A stretch of DNA of 64,000 bases from Haematococcus lacustris (GCA_030144725.1 JASKMD010000006.1:830586-894585), one strand, 5' to 3'. Positions 1 to 12,803 are shown, numbered from the stretch's first letter. The notes: generated from the letters alone by a model not told the origin. Numbers and translations: made by a program.

Positions 1-96
1 GAGTGAGGAGGCTGCGTTGGCCAGGGCCCTCACGTGGTGGGGGACTAGGCTGGGCATCCCCCCTGAGACCAGCAGGTGCTGTGCGGCACGCTGCGC

Positions 97-128
<32 letters not shown>

Positions 129-2829
129 GGGGGAGGTGGTGGTGGCTCCTGCAGCAGCAGCAGCGGGGGTGGAGGTGGTGGTGGCTCCAGCAACCCCACC
201 CCACCCCCCCTCCCCTCCCCTGCTCTGCCCAACCCCACACCCCACCACACCACCTGCTCCAGGCTCCCATCAGCGGGCCCCCCCCTGACCCCTTGACCCC
301 TGGCCCTCCGCCTTTTCCCCCTTGCAGCCCAGCAGCCTCCCTCACCCCATGGCAGGTCAGTGCAGGCCCCAAGGCCCCAAACCCACGGCTCCAAACCCAC
401 CATCGCGCTTGTGTGCCTGGCTTCATTGTCTTGGAGGCGAGGCAGAGCCGCCACCAGCTCCACCACCTCCACAGGCAGCAGCTGCGGCAGCCCTGCAAGC
501 GCTGTGACCACCAGCTGCCGCTCCAGCTCTGCCTGGCTGTCCAGGGCAACAGCGGCCAAAGAGGGGGGAGGAGGAGGGGCAGGAGGAGGAGGGTGGGTGG
601 GTGTGGTGTCGGCATCATGGAGCTCTGCCTGGCTGTCCAGGGCAACAGGGGCTTGAGAGGGAGGTGGAGGCGGCAGAGGGGAGGGAGGAGGGGTGGGTGA
701 GGGGGCAGGGGTGGAGTGGAAGCCTTGGCCCTGGGACTGGCCTTGGGGTTCATGGCCAGGCTCGTCAAGCCCCCCAGAATGTGACCCTGAGCCATGCCCA
801 GGGCGTCTAACCCCACCAGGCCCAGGCATCGGTCCCTGGCCCTGACCCTGTCCTTGGCCCTGCTGGCAGGTGGCCCATTGGCCTCGGCCCTGGCCTTGGC
901 CCTGGCCCTGGGCTTGCTGGCGGCTGCCCCCTTGGCCTTGGCCCCGCGCTCGTCCCTGACCCTCCAGTATGCCGTGGCCCTCCTGTTGGCCCTGCAGGGC
1001 GTTTGCCCCTGGCTGCTCTGCGCCCAAAGCCCAGCTTCCCGCCGGCTCCCGTGCCCAAGCGCCTGTGGCCGGCTGAACAGCAGCTGCCAGCGCCGCAGGG
1101 GCAGCAGGGCCCGCCAGTGCAGCCTCAAGAGCAAGCACTGCCTGAGTGGCTGGCCCCTCAGGCGTGGCCCTGACTCGTGCAGGCCTGGTGAGGGTCAGGG
1201 CAGCAGCCCCAGAAGGAGGTGAGAGCAGGCGGGCGCTCCTGAGCCCCTCTCTGGCTGACTGGCCCCTGACTGCCCCTGGCCTGTCAGGGTGGGGCGCAGC
1301 AGCAGCTAGAGCGGCGCTGGCTAGGGGCGGCTGGGGCCTGGGCCAGCTGCTGGCTGTGTCCCAGGCTGAGCTTAGGCCATGGCAGCGTGGGGTCGTGGGC
1401 AGAGCTGGGTCAGAGGCTGGGGTCAGGTCATGGTCCTGGGGAGGGGAGGCAAGGTTCAGGGCAGGGGCAGAGGCTGGTGCTGGCGTTAGAGCTGGTGCTG
1501 GTGCTGAGCCTGGGGCTGAGGCAGGGGCAAAAAGCGGCAGATGGCCCAGCTGCCCAGCAGGCGTTGCGCTGCTGGGGCTGCTGCTACACGAGCCTGGCAG
1601 CTGCAAGCTGCCCAGGTGTACGGCCCCAGTCAGGCTGACCTGCGAGTTCAGCCCCAACCAAGCAGCTGCGCCCCTCAAGCGTCCCCTCAAGTGTTGGGGC
1701 GCAGCCAGCTGAGGAGGAGGGGCAGGACTGGACAGCTGGCGCCCTGGGTGGCCTGGTACCTCTGCACTGGGTGAGGGTGTGCTGGTTGCGGTAGGAGGGT
1801 CCAGGGGGGCGGCGGGGGTGCAAGGGCTGGGGGGGCTGCCAGAGGTGGGGCTGAGGGAAAGTGGGGCATATATGTGGGGGTGGGCTGCAAGGGGGGGTCC
1901 AGGTGTAGAGAGGGGTTCAGCAGGTGGGGCCAGTCCCTGTGCTGCTGCCCCTGCTGCTGCCCCTGCTGCTGTTGCTGTGGCTGCTGCTGCAGAACAGTCC
2001 CCTGTGCCATTGTGCCAGCACACCCCTTGCTGCTGGGCTCGCTGCGCTGCCTCCCTCACCTCCTGCACCTGGTGAGGCCCCTGAGGCCTTTGAGGCCCTT
2101 CAGGCAAGCTTGGCTGACGCTGCTTCCGGCTGTGCTGGCGCTGCTGTTCCCCTGGCGTGCTGTAGGTGTGGTGGAACGGATCCAGCACTGCTAAACGCTG
2201 CAGGAGCAAGACCGCATGAGCGGGCAGCAAGCCGGGCGCACTCATGTCACTCACGCTGCTAGACGCTTCGCAGGGAATGCTGTGGCCCTCACACATGCCT
2301 GCTTCTGCAAGGACCTGGTACAATGCGGCAAGCTCTTGCCATGTGCTGCAAGTGCAAGCCTTCTTGTGCAAATGGGCTAGGCAAGAGGCAGGTGAGGATG
2401 CCTCGATATGTTGGTGAAGCCGCTGCTGCTGCCGGTCAATGATTGTGAATTGCTTGGGGCCCTGCAGCCTTGGGGACCGCTGAGTTGGCCGTGCATTGTC
2501 TGGGGCCCACGCGACCAAAGCAGGTGCAGTGGCTCCGCTGCTAAGGACGTGGTGCACAGCGCAGGGTTTGGGCAGCAAGCGATGTTTGCTATTAGTGAGA
2601 TACGGCTTGTTTTGTGAAGTCTTGCTCATCGTAGTATCGCAGCAGCAGTAATCAACCATGCTCCGCCGCAACGTCTGAATCCCACACCTTTGTTGATAAT
2701 ACAGGTTCCGCCACACCTGGCGACGAGACGGCGCACTAGGTGCCACGTGCAGGAGTCGGCAGCTTCTCTACCGCTTTACATCGACCTACTTTTCAGCTGT
2801 GCTTCTGCGCGCACTATAGTGTTGTCGCG
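1..2829. other. low-complexity region, no confident gene
   Basis: This stretch is dominated by CAG/GCA runs (about 100-127 and 152-166), CCCTGG-type repeats (about 835-960) and G/C-skewed tracts. Several frames stay open on both strands, but the predicted proteins are Gln-, Ala-, Gly- or Pro-rich simple sequence with no recognisable domain. They do not join through splice sites into anything I recognise. It may hold the end of a low-complexity gene lying to the left, or upstream sequence of the IF-3 gene. No function is assigned. Confidence 0.5.
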
Positions 2830-5800
2830 ATGGCCATCGTGCTACGAAGTTGCGGTAGTGCGCCACTAAAGCTCCCTGGCTGCGGCAGGAGCTCCAGCTT
2901 GTGGGGACAGCCAGGCACTTTTTCAGGCCCTGTCTGCCAGACAAGCGTGCTTGACCGAACAGTGAGTAAACACGTATGGTGAAGCCAGTCATGACCTAGC
3001 AGGCCACCACACATTGCGCTATCCTCCGTTCTCCGCCCCACTTAGCTGTTCTGTTATTGCGTGCTCATAGGGCCACAGAGGCCGTGGCCATGCCAACACC
3101 GTGTTTTGCCTGGCTGCGGGGCCTCGTGCTTACGCTGGGCAGCCTCTCTGTTTGGGACGCTTTCGGTCGGCATGGCCTAGAGCCAGACGGAGCTCGCAGC
3201 TTTCCGCTGCGCAGCCAGGCTTTGCTCAAGATGTTGCCCCAGCTGGGGCTGCCGACGGCCCGCAGCCCTCTCAGCAGCAGACAGCTGGTGGGGATGCCAA
3301 CAATGGGCAGGCTGTGGCCATCGAGCAGCAGGGTAGTGCTGCAATTCAGATGCCTGTGGCGCCAACTATGTTTTCCAAAGAGCAGTATGAGACTGCTGGC
3401 TATTCACCTGAACAGTTGGAGGTAGCAATGAAGAACCAGGACCAGCAGTGGCTGGCGTATCAGCAGAAGTATCAGGAGTATCTGGAGGCATACCAGAAGC
3501 AGCAAGCTGCAGCTGCCAGCCAGCAAGTGGTTATGTACACCGCAGAGCAGCTCTATGCTGCTGGGTGGACCCAAGCCCAGGTTGAGGACCGGCTGAGGCA
3601 GCAGGAGGCATACCAGGAGCAATTGTTGCAGCAGCGCAAGCAGCAAGCAGCCAAGGCAGGCCGACTATGGGACACCTGGTACACTGTAACAAATTCTGAC
3701 AACACCATTGCCCAGGACCCCAATGGTCGACCGTACCTGATGTATAATGAGCAGTATTACTACCACAATGGGATCCCCCTCTACAGCTCAACTGGCACCG
3801 CGCTGTATGACAATGGGCGTGAGATGTACGACGCCCAGGGCGTCCTGCAGCCCTATGCACCCGCTCCCGTGCTGCAGCCCCAGACGTATTACCCCGACAA
3901 CCCGATGGACTACCTAAACACACAGAGCTGGGCAGCGCCGGGCAGGCAGGCGCGGGGGTCCAGCAGCACCCACATGCCAGATGAGCAGCTGGAGTACGTG
4001 GAGGAGCTGATCACGCCGGCCGCACGGGAGCCGCAAGCCAAGATCCCTCGCCTCTGTTATGTGAATGGCAAGCCAGTGGAGGACAATGAAAGCAGGTGTG
4101 ATCCCAGCCTCTATCACTCCCCTAAACCACTCTACCGACACTGCCCCACTATCACACCATCACACCATCACTCCAACGCCACTAACACCACCACTACCTA
4201 TGTAGCCTAGCAGTCGCTCGCTGTCCAGTTGGCTTGAGCGCAGCGGTCTGTGTACTTTTGAGGTCGCCATGCTGTCGGTTATTTTCATGATGCTCTGAAG
4301 CTGTTGTCTCTCAGGTGTCAATGCCTGAAGATTCAATAGATGAGGGGCTGGTGAGGGCTGGAGGTGTGGTGGCAGGCACCTCCAGGGGGCTGGGCACGGG
4401 CTGGGAGTGTTAGCACAGATCTGGGCAGGAGAAGGGCAGGGCTGCCCCTCCTGCCACTGTGTGTGTCAGCTGGTGCAAGGGAGGTGGGTGAGCAGGCACT
4501 AGGTGAGCAGGCAGCAGGCTGGCAGGTAAGGGGCCAGGCAGCTGAGGAGCAGACAGGCAGTGAGGGCCGTTCCAAGTCATTGCTCATGTCCCTCCAGATG
4601 TCTACTCTAGTGCGTTGCATATGGCATTGCAGAAACTGGAGGGAGGTCCGGGTGCTGGCTGACGAGGGTGGCAAGGAGATGCTGGGCACCATGTCACTGG
4701 AGCAGGCGACCATCATGGCCCAGGTAAGGACGCCTCCTACCTCACCTTCTCATCCTCCACCTCCCTTTCCCCCTTCACCACCACTGCCACTGCCCCAGCC
4801 ACTGCCACTGCCATTGTCTTGGCCTCCACTGCAAGATGGAGTGCGTAGCTGGAGGCTGGAGTGCAGGTGGGGTATACCACGGGGGGGTGGGAGGGGGAGG
4901 AGGCTAGGCTAGGTGTCACTGCACCATTCCTGGTCGCCACCACCGCAGCCGGCAGGGCCGGCTGAAGACAGCCTGGGAAGAAGGTTGGGAGGGTCCTCCA
5001 AGACTTGACTGTGCTCCCTGCAACATGGGTCTTGCAGTCAGGGGGCAGGTTGCAGCGATGCTGGAAAGCAGGCTGGCATACTGGAGGCTGTAGTCGCTGC
5101 CAGGTGCAGGCCAGGGCAGGCACACCGCCAGCTGCTGTGGTGCCACTGAAGCCTGGTCATAGGCACGTGCACATGGCACAGCAGGTAGATGCTCCTACTA
5201 TGGCTGCCTCTCTGCTTCCTGGCTATGCCAGCCTAGCAGTTGCTGCCTGAATGAGGCTCACCAACTTGGGGCAGTTTGTTGCGCAAGCAGCTTGCTGGCT
5301 GAGCTGGCTGGCTGGCTTTTGAGGAGGGTGGGCATGTTGTGGGCTGACTCACAAGTGCGGAAGCAGCTTCCTGGCTGACATAGCTGGCTGGTTAACTGGC
5401 TGGCTGGCATTTGAGCAGGTCGGGCTTGTTGGTGGGCTTACTCATGAGGGTGGGCTGGCTGGCTGGCATGACGTTCCGCAGGAGCGCGGCACGGATGTGA
5501 TTGTGCTGAACCCAGACCTGTCCACCCCTTTGGTGCGGCTGTGGGAATGGAGCAAGTGAGTGTGGGCCTTAGGGCGTGAGCTCGGCCAGAGCCAGCGGTG
5601 GTGGGCAGAAAGGATGGCAACTGTATTGGTGGTGGTTGCAACCCACTGTGCAGCCCTTGCTGGCATCAGGCATATCAGCTGTGTGTTCTGAAGGATGGGC
5701 GGGAATGGGCAGGGGCCAGGCAGGGCAGGGTAGAGTAGAGTAGGACCAGTCAGGGCAGAGTAGGGCCATGCTGTCATCAGTCACCCCACCCTCCTCCTGC

Positions 5801-6382
5801 TCTGCTGCATTGAGAGTGACCATTGGCAGCAAGTGTGAGCATGCTGGCAGCACCGGCGAGCCACCCACCTGAGACGTCAGTTGCAGGCAGCTGACTGCAC
5901 ACTGCTGGGCTGTACTGCGTTGTGTCGACTGTACTGCACACTGGAGATCACCCTGCGTGTGTGGAGTCCTGTGGACGATGGTGTTGGCGCGCCTGAGCCA
6001 CCTTGAGGTGCCTGACTGCCGCTGTGAGGTTGGGGCTGGGTTCACCTGCCTGCAGGTTCAAGTATGAGGCGGAGAAGGACGCAAAGCAGAAGGCCAGCAA
6101 GTCCACAGTGTGAGTGCCCACCAGGGCTGAGGCATGCTGGCCACACGCTGCTGCTGCGCCTAAGGCCCAAGCCCCACTGGCACAGACAAGACTGGGGTCA
6201 GGGTTTAAGTTAGGGTTTGGGTAGGGAAACTGTCACTGTCAGTTGATTGTTGACAGCAGTGTTGTTGATGAGGTTTTTTGGCTTTGATTCTAGCCCTGAC
6301 CCTAACTCAACCCTAACCCAAGCCATAAAGAACCAGATGGTGTAGGCATAACCTAAGGTGGCACATCTTGCCTGCCTGCTTG

Positions 6383-6429
<47 letters not shown>

Positions 6430-9400
6430 ATCTATGGTTTGTTCACGCTCGGATTTGCAACCCTGTGGTGGTTGTAAAGACTGGGACCGACATGGTGCAT
6501 GCAGCCCATGTGTGCACAGTGCATGCGTTTCTTTCTCAGGTCGTGCATGCTTGCGTGGTGCCATGCAGGGTGGAAACCAAAGAGGTCCAGCTGCGCCCTA
6601 AGACCGACTCCAATGACCTGGCCACAAAAATGAAGAGCGCCATCAAGTTCCTGGAAAAGGTACGAGACAGCTTTCCGCTCCATACACTTGAGCGCTGACA
6701 CTCACTTCACCATCCGCGGTCAAACACTGCCGACCGTTGTCAACCGCCACCACCAAAACCACTGCCAGGATGATGACACTGACCCAACCGCTGCTCCCAT
6801 TTGGTGGCCCCCCTGCTGCCCTCCTGCTGCCTGGCCTACACAGCCACCCTCACCATTTTCACTTCGTAGTGATGGTGAGGGTTCAGGGTCAGGGTTCACT
6901 TGTATGGTTGTATGGTTGGGTCAGGCAACTACGATTAGAAAATAAGTATATAAAAGTAAGTAGTGAAATAATGAGTAATGACTAGGGCAGTGGGCCCGTC
7001 CCACATCGGACGGGCAGCAGGCAACATATGTATGTGCGGGCAACATATGTAACAACCAGCCCGATAGACAGCCGGTCAAGCAGGCCCGCATGCAGCCAAA
7101 CAAAACTATGCACGTTCTTGAACGTCAGGTCATGTGTCAAGAAAGAAGTAAAGCCTACGCCATCAAGCGTGCAAGCAGGGTGGAGAGAAGCCTCACGGCA
7201 TGCCCTTGCTATCCTGCCACCAGGGAAGGTCATGTGTCAGGTCAACTGGAATCTGCTCAGGTCATGCTCATGTTGACAGTGTGGCCCGTGATTACCTGAT
7301 GTGCGAGATTGCTATGCCTTACTGAACACTGGCCGCAGCCACCTCCAAGGACATTTGACATTGCTCAAGTGGAATGTCTTTTCACCGTGTTGCTGTTTGT
7401 TACACCGTGTTGCTGTTTGTTACAGTGTGTGGGACTGCTGTTGAATCCTACAGCCCTCATGTAGGGCCAGTCATGTCCCCGTTCCGTTGTCATGCTTGCC
7501 GATCCTCAGCTGGCTGTTCATCGCTTGCAGTAATTAGTTGAAGCATCAAATGTGTACCATCGCACAATCCCTCTGCACCCATTGCCAAGTATAAACCACC
7601 AGCATGCAACATGTGATGGCTGGTTTATGCACCGCTGGCCTTCAAGTGTGCCATCAACACCCTAATGGAACTCCCTCCACTTCCTCCCTCCACTCCCTCC
7701 TGCTGCCGCACCCAGTTGCATGCTCAAGCTGTTGCCTCCTGCTTTAGATCATGAGGTTGTTGCCGCTGCCCCTGCCCCTGCTGCCGCAACTGCCGCTGCT
7801 GCCCCTGCCCCTGCTGCCCCTGCCGCCCCTGCTGCCCCTGCTGCTGCTGCCCCTGCTGCTGCTGCCCCTGCTGCTGCTGCCCCTGCTGCTGCTGCCCCTA
7901 CTGCTCCTGCCCCTGCTATGGCTGCCCTTGCTGCTCCAGCTGCTCCTGCTGCTGCTGCCCCTGCTACTGCTGCCCCTGCTGCCCTTGCTGCCACTGCTGC
8001 CGCTGCTGCCCCTGCTGCTGCTGCCCCTACCCCTACTGCCCCTACCCCTACTGCCCCTGCCCCTGCTGCTGCTGCCCCTGCTACTGCTGCTCCTGCTGCT
8101 GCTGGTGATGATGCCGCTGCTGCTGCTGCCCCTTCTGCTAGCCTGGCTGCTTTTCGGGGCTAGACACCTGCCATTAGGTGTATTGGGAACGTAAGGCTCC
8201 CTCGCGCTAAAGCAGAGGCTGCACACGTATTACCGCATAGGCAGTGCGCAATGTTTACGTGCACGCCACCCACGCCACGGCCAAGCGCCGCATCCGTGAG
8301 CTGCAGCCCAGTCCTGGCCCAGGACTGCGGCTGTCAGTTCAAATTGATGAACCAACCTGCGCTATGTTCATTTAATTCAAATTGATGGGCCAACCTGCGT
8401 GATGTTATGTTTCATTCCGCGCACTGGCGCCACCATGTGCTGAGCCATGATCGCAGCTCCAACGTACTTATTCGTCTCGAATCGAAAGTGAATCTCACTG
8501 CCCAGTGCAGCGCTGGGGCTGTCTTCTTGTATGCTTGGTGGCTCTGATTAGAGCAGGCTGTGCGCGCGTTTGCAGGCCACCCTTATAGTCAGGGTTCAAA
8601 AGCACAGTTAGGGTGTATGTTAGGTAGCAGCTGCCATTCAGGCACCGCTACTGCAGTTGAAGGCTGCCTTGTGTAAGCATCACCCTGGCTGGTGTGGCTG
8701 CAGGGCAAGAAGGTGAGGCTGGTAATGAAGTTGGAGGGGCGAGAGCTGCAGTTCAGAGACAGCAGCAAGGAGGTGCTCATGGTGAGAGTCAGGGCAAAGC
8801 ACTCCTCCTTCCCCTGCGGCCCTGCTCCTGTGCTGATTGCTGCTGCATCCCTCCATTTGTAAGACCTGCCCATCACCTCCCCCCCACTCCTCCTCCTCAC
8901 CCTCCTCCCCTCCCCCTCCCCTCTGCCTTTTCACTCCCTACACCCTCCATCTTCCATTCGCCCTGTATGCTGGATTGTGGCTAGGGCTAGGGCAGGGGCA
9001 AGGGCAGGGGCAGGGGCAGGGGCAGGGGCAAGGGCAAGGGCAGGGGCAAGGGTAAGGGCAGGGGCAGGGGCAAGGGCAAGGGCAGGGGCACTCTGCTTAT
9101 GCTACAGCCCCACAACACCCTACTGCACCCTACACTGTCGCAAACACACCTCAGTATGAGCCCAGCTTCCTCTCCAGACCCCTTGGCTCTCTGCCTCCTC
9201 ACCCCCTAACACGAACCCACCAACCCTAACCGTAACCCTAACCCCTGCTTCTCACATTCTGCTTCTCACAATCCTCCTGCCACAGAAATTCCTGGCCGAT
9301 GTCGAGCAAGTGGGCAAGCCTGAGGTGGACGTCAACTACAAGGGTGGCTCCTACACAGTCGTCCTGTGCCCCACGGGCAAGAAATACATCCCTCCTGCCC

Positions 9401-11820
9401 CTGCCACACCCAGCTCTGCTGCTGCTGCCAGCGGCAACAGCCTGCTGCTCCCACCACCCTCTCCCGCAGCTGCCGCCTCAAAGGTGGCACCAGCGGACAA
9501 GCTGGCTGCCTTGCCCCTGCCACCACCTGCCCCTGGAGCTGTTCAAGCCACAGTGGCAGCTTCAGCAGCGACCTCTGTCTCTGCCTCTCTGCCCTTGCCG
9601 CCAGAGGCCAACCAACCAGGCCAACCACCAGCTGCAGTGGAGCAGGCAAGGCAGCAGGCAGTGGGGGCTGAGGCGCCAGCAGCGGCAGTGCCAGAAGGGA
9701 AGGAAGCAGCACCAAGGGAGGAGGAGGTGCGGGTGGCAAAGGCAGTGGAGGCTCTGGACTCCATCCCTGCTCCTGCCAACCCTGCCATGGCCGCTGCTGC
9801 TGCTGCTGTGCCCCTGCAAGCAACTCAAGCAGCAGCGCCAGAACCAGCAGCAGCAGCCCCGGCAGCAGCAGCCCCAACAGCAGCAGCAGCCCCAGCCCCA
9901 GCAGCAGCAGCAGCGTCAGAACCAGCAGCAGCAGAGCAAGCAGCAAGACCAGACACAGTGCCGACCACCGCCTCCACAGCAACACCCATGGCCTCTGTTG
10001 ATCCCACCACCGCCAGCACCGGCAAGCAGCAGCCTGAGCAGCAGGCCGCCATGACGCCGCCTGCAAACCTGCCCGACTCAGCCACAGCAGCTGAGCTGCC
10101 CGCCCCTGGGGGGGTGGCAGGTGCTGGGCAGGGCACCCCCTCAGTGGCGGCAGCAGAGCTGGCAGCAGAGGTGGAGTCGCCAGCAGGGTCACAGAATGGC
10201 CAGCACCTCCCCTCAGAGCTGCTGGCAGCAACGCGAGCCCCAGAGCAGAGGCTGGAGGTAGCGGTGGCAGGGGTGCAGGCGCCACAGCAAGAGGAGGTGG
10301 CTGCAGTGGCGGCAGCAGCCGCCTCATCAGCTCCAGCTGAGGACCTGACCCCTGCTGCCACAGTGGCTGCCACAGTGGCGGCGGTGGGCGCAGTGGTGAC
10401 GGCAGCGGCCAAACCCACACCTGCTGCTGCTGCTTCTCCTGCTGCTGCTGCTGCCCCTGGCACTGCAACCACGGCCGCTGCCAAGGGTGTCAAGGAGTTC
10501 AAGCTGCTGCACCCTGCAGGGGCTGCTAAGACTGTCCAGGCAGCACAATCACCAGCAGCCCTGGTCAGGCCGTCTTCTGCAGCTGCTGCCACGTTGAAAC
10601 CAACAACAGCCCCTAACCTGAACCGCCCAACCCTTCTTGAAGTAAAGCGCCCGGTCCTGGCTAGCTCGCCTTCATCAGCAGCGGCGGCAACCCTAGCAGC
10701 AAAGCCTAAACCTGCTGCTACAGGGCCAGCAGCTCCATCCAAGCCAGCAGCAGGGGCGCCAGTGAAGCAAGAGGCAGCAGCAAGTGGGACAGCAGCAGTC
10801 AAGCCAGCAGCAGCAGCAATTGGGGCGGCAGCAAAGCCAGGAGAAGCAGCAAGTGGGGCGGCAGCAGTCAAGCCAGAGGCAACAGCAGGTGGGGCGGCAG
10901 CAGTCAAGCCAGCAGCAACAGCGAGTGGGGCGGCAGCAGTCAAGCCAGCAGCAGCAGCAAGTGGGGCGGCCGTAGTCAAGCCAGAGGCAGCGGCAGCAGG
11001 TGGGGCGGCAGCAGTCAAGCCAGCAGCAGCAGCAAGTGGGGCGGCAGCAGTCAAGCCAGCAGCAGCGGCAGCAGGTGGGGCGGCAGCAGGCAAGCCAGAG
11101 GCAACAGCAAATGGGGTGGCAGCAGTCAAGCCAGCAGCAGCAGCAGGTGGGGCGGCCGCAGTCAAGCCAGAGGCAACAGCAGGTGGGGCAGCAGCAGTCA
11201 AGCCAGCAGCAGGTGGGGCGGCAGCAAAGCCAGTAGCAGCAGTAGCAGCAGGGACGGCAGCAAAGCCAGGAGCAGCACAGCAAGCAGTTGCCCCTGTCAA
11301 GCCAGTACCAGTCACCAAAGCTGAGAAGCCAGCCGCACCGGCTGCTGCAGCCCAGGCGATTGCCCAAAACCCACCTGGCACCAGCTCAAAGCCAACGGCG
11401 GCCACTGCGGAAGCCCCACAGAAGCCCCAGCTACAGGCCCCAGCACAGCCTCCAGCCAAGCCCCAGCAGGGAAAGCAGGGGTCACAAGGGCAGCAGGCAG
11501 CAGGAGCCACACCAACTCCACAGCCTGCCACTGTGCCTCCCCCAGCGGCCACCCCACTCAAGGCCATCTCACCGAAGCTGAGCCCATCGGAAGCTGCCAA
11601 GAAGCTGCTAGAAGCAGCAAAGGCCAGCAAGCAAAGCACAGCCAAGGCAACTCCTCCAGCGCTTGCACCAGCCACTCGCCCCGCAGCCAGCCCAGCCAGT
11701 CCAGCCAGGAAGCCCTCCCCGCCCAAGGCACGGGGTCCCTCCACTCCCCCTGCTGCTGCTGCTCCTCCTGCTGCTGCTCCTGCCATGGTGGGGGTGTCTA
11801 GCAAGCCAGCCCAGCGGTGA
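2830..11820 (+). CDS. infC: organelle (probably chloroplast) translation initiation factor IF-3 with long N- and C-terminal extensions
   Basis: IF-3 binds the small ribosomal subunit, keeps subunits apart and proofreads start-codon selection. Proposed exons: 2830-2961, 3071-4095 (its acceptor could instead be before 3143 or 3215), 4633-4723, 5482-5555, 6056-6109, 6569-6659, 8704-8781, 9286-11820. All junctions keep frame, giving 1359 aa. The IF-3 core starts at exon 3 ([11 protein letters not shown], then [11 protein letters not shown]). It continues through [32 protein letters not shown] and [17 protein letters not shown] into the C-domain ([14 protein letters not shown], then [16 protein letters not shown]). 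Residues 1-44 ([12 protein letters not shown]...) resemble a transit peptide. About 350 Gln/Tyr-rich residues precede the core, and about 810 Ala/Pro/Lys-rich residues follow it in one uninterrupted exon. Bacterial IF-3 is about 180 aa. Chloroplast rather than mitochondrial targeting is inference. The identity of the core is secure; the first exon is less so. Confidence 0.86.
6369..6428. repeat. (TGCC)n microsatellite in IF-3 intron 5
   Basis: About fifteen TGCC units with one interruption, inside the intron between exons 6056-6109 and 6569-6659. Confidence 0.9.
7743..8140. repeat. imperfect CTG/GCC-rich simple-sequence tract in IF-3 intron 6
   Basis: About 400 bp built from CCTGCTGCT-like units in the 2.0-kb intron between exons 6569-6659 and 8704-8781. 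It is open in several frames on both strands as Leu/Pro, Ala or Ser/Arg/Gly runs. I treat those as by-products of the repeat, not genes. Confidence 0.85.
8976..9091. repeat. (GGGGCA/AGGGCA)n hexanucleotide array in IF-3 intron 7
   Basis: Roughly eighteen hexanucleotide units with G/A variation, in the intron between exons 8704-8781 and 9286-11820. Confidence 0.88.
10750..11280 (+). repeat. coding tandem repeat in the IF-3 C-terminal extension
   Basis: Within the last IF-3 exon the DNA repeats a unit of about 33-36 bp encoding variants of [12 protein letters not shown] / [12 protein letters not shown], roughly fourteen times. Each unit brings one Lys-Pro. The repeat is very GCA-rich, which also leaves long spurious open frames on both strands. 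Confidence 0.85.
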
Positions 11821-12613
11821 CCAGGCTCCTAGGGACCTGCCATGGCTCGGTTGAGGAGCAGCAGCTGGTGTGCAGCTGCACGGCTGCTGCCCCCCGGGTT
11901 GGGGTGCCGGGCCATGTGAGGAGGCAGGAGGGCAGGGAGGTGCAGGGGTGGGCCCACCAGCATCGTCTATTGCACCTCTTGCGGTAGCGGACTATGGTCA
12001 TGGCGGCTGGCTGTATTGCTGACTGTGGCTGACTGTCGAGGCAGCTCAATGGGGTAACAGGCTGCAGGCAGTGTGTCCGCGGCAGGGTGAGAAGGCGGGG
12101 AGGAGGAGGAATTGTTAAGAGACGCAGCCAGCGTGGTGCTACTTAGGGCATGGAGTGCGTTGTGGGGTTTGAGATGTGGTGCAGGCGATGAGGGACGAGC
12201 GTACCTTGACATGCGTGGGCGCTTCATATCATACTTTTGTGGCCTGTGATGACATGTGATATGGCAAGGTATTGGATGTCCACCCAGGCCACGTACAGCC
12301 TGGCCCTGCACGCGCCTGCTACGTATTGCCTCGTCTGAGTTGGCTCGACGATGGTCACTTGATAATCATGTCTGCTGTCAGCCTGGCGTGGCACGGGCGG
12401 CTTTCATCCCGAGGTGTGACACAGTGAAGGTGGCGTTGAGAACAAAATTACATGTGTTGGCGTTTGATATTTATGTACTCGACATAAGTAGGACACTACG
12501 TTTCCATACTAGGTAGAATACTAGGTTTCACATCGACCTCGGCTTTGGTCTCGAACCCAGCGACATGGTAGGTTGGTTATGGATCAGATGTGGCGCCACA
12601 CAGCCACACCCCA
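11821..12613. other. intergenic sequence between IF-3 and the Gypsy insertion
   Basis: The 3' flank of the IF-3 gene. I see no open frame with recognisable content and no RNA gene. It ends in the CCCCA (12609-12613) that forms the left copy of the Gypsy target-site duplication. Before that insertion it was continuous with the sequence at 30115, upstream of the IMP1-like gene. Confidence 0.6.
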
Positions 12614-12803
12614 TGTTACGTAACCATGCTGAGTAAGATCGCATGCGGCCGAATATCTGAAAGGTCTCAAGTGACATGACAAGTCCCCTGTGAGAAATGT
12701 GTGAGTGGTGAGGTGTTCTGAGGCTGGGTTCGATACCCAGGCAGATGGACTACGCCCTGATCTGTGTAGGCACACTTGGAACACCATTGCCACGAACGCA
12801 ACA
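12614..12803 (+). repeat. 5' LTR of the Gypsy chromovirus
   Basis: 190 bp, bounded by TG...CA, preceded by target duplication CCCCA, and identical by eye to 29925-30114. It contains GGTTCGATACC (about 12727-12737), which resembles a tRNA B box. Confidence 0.93.

Noticed and set aside
6200..6320. TTAGGG/CCCTAA-like motifs (also near 9226-9245) as interstitial telomere
   Set aside because: Only isolated, degenerate units without tandem order. Too weak to call.
7720..8226. Ala/Pro, Leu/Pro and Ser/Arg/Gly frames
   Set aside because: A simple-sequence tract inside IF-3 intron 6, open on both strands, with no domain.
9825..11804. 659-codon open frame on the minus strand
   Set aside because: It is the antisense image of the GCA-rich repeats in the IF-3 last exon. 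The forward frame connects by splicing to conserved IF-3 sequence, and the reverse product is simple Ala/Gly repeat.
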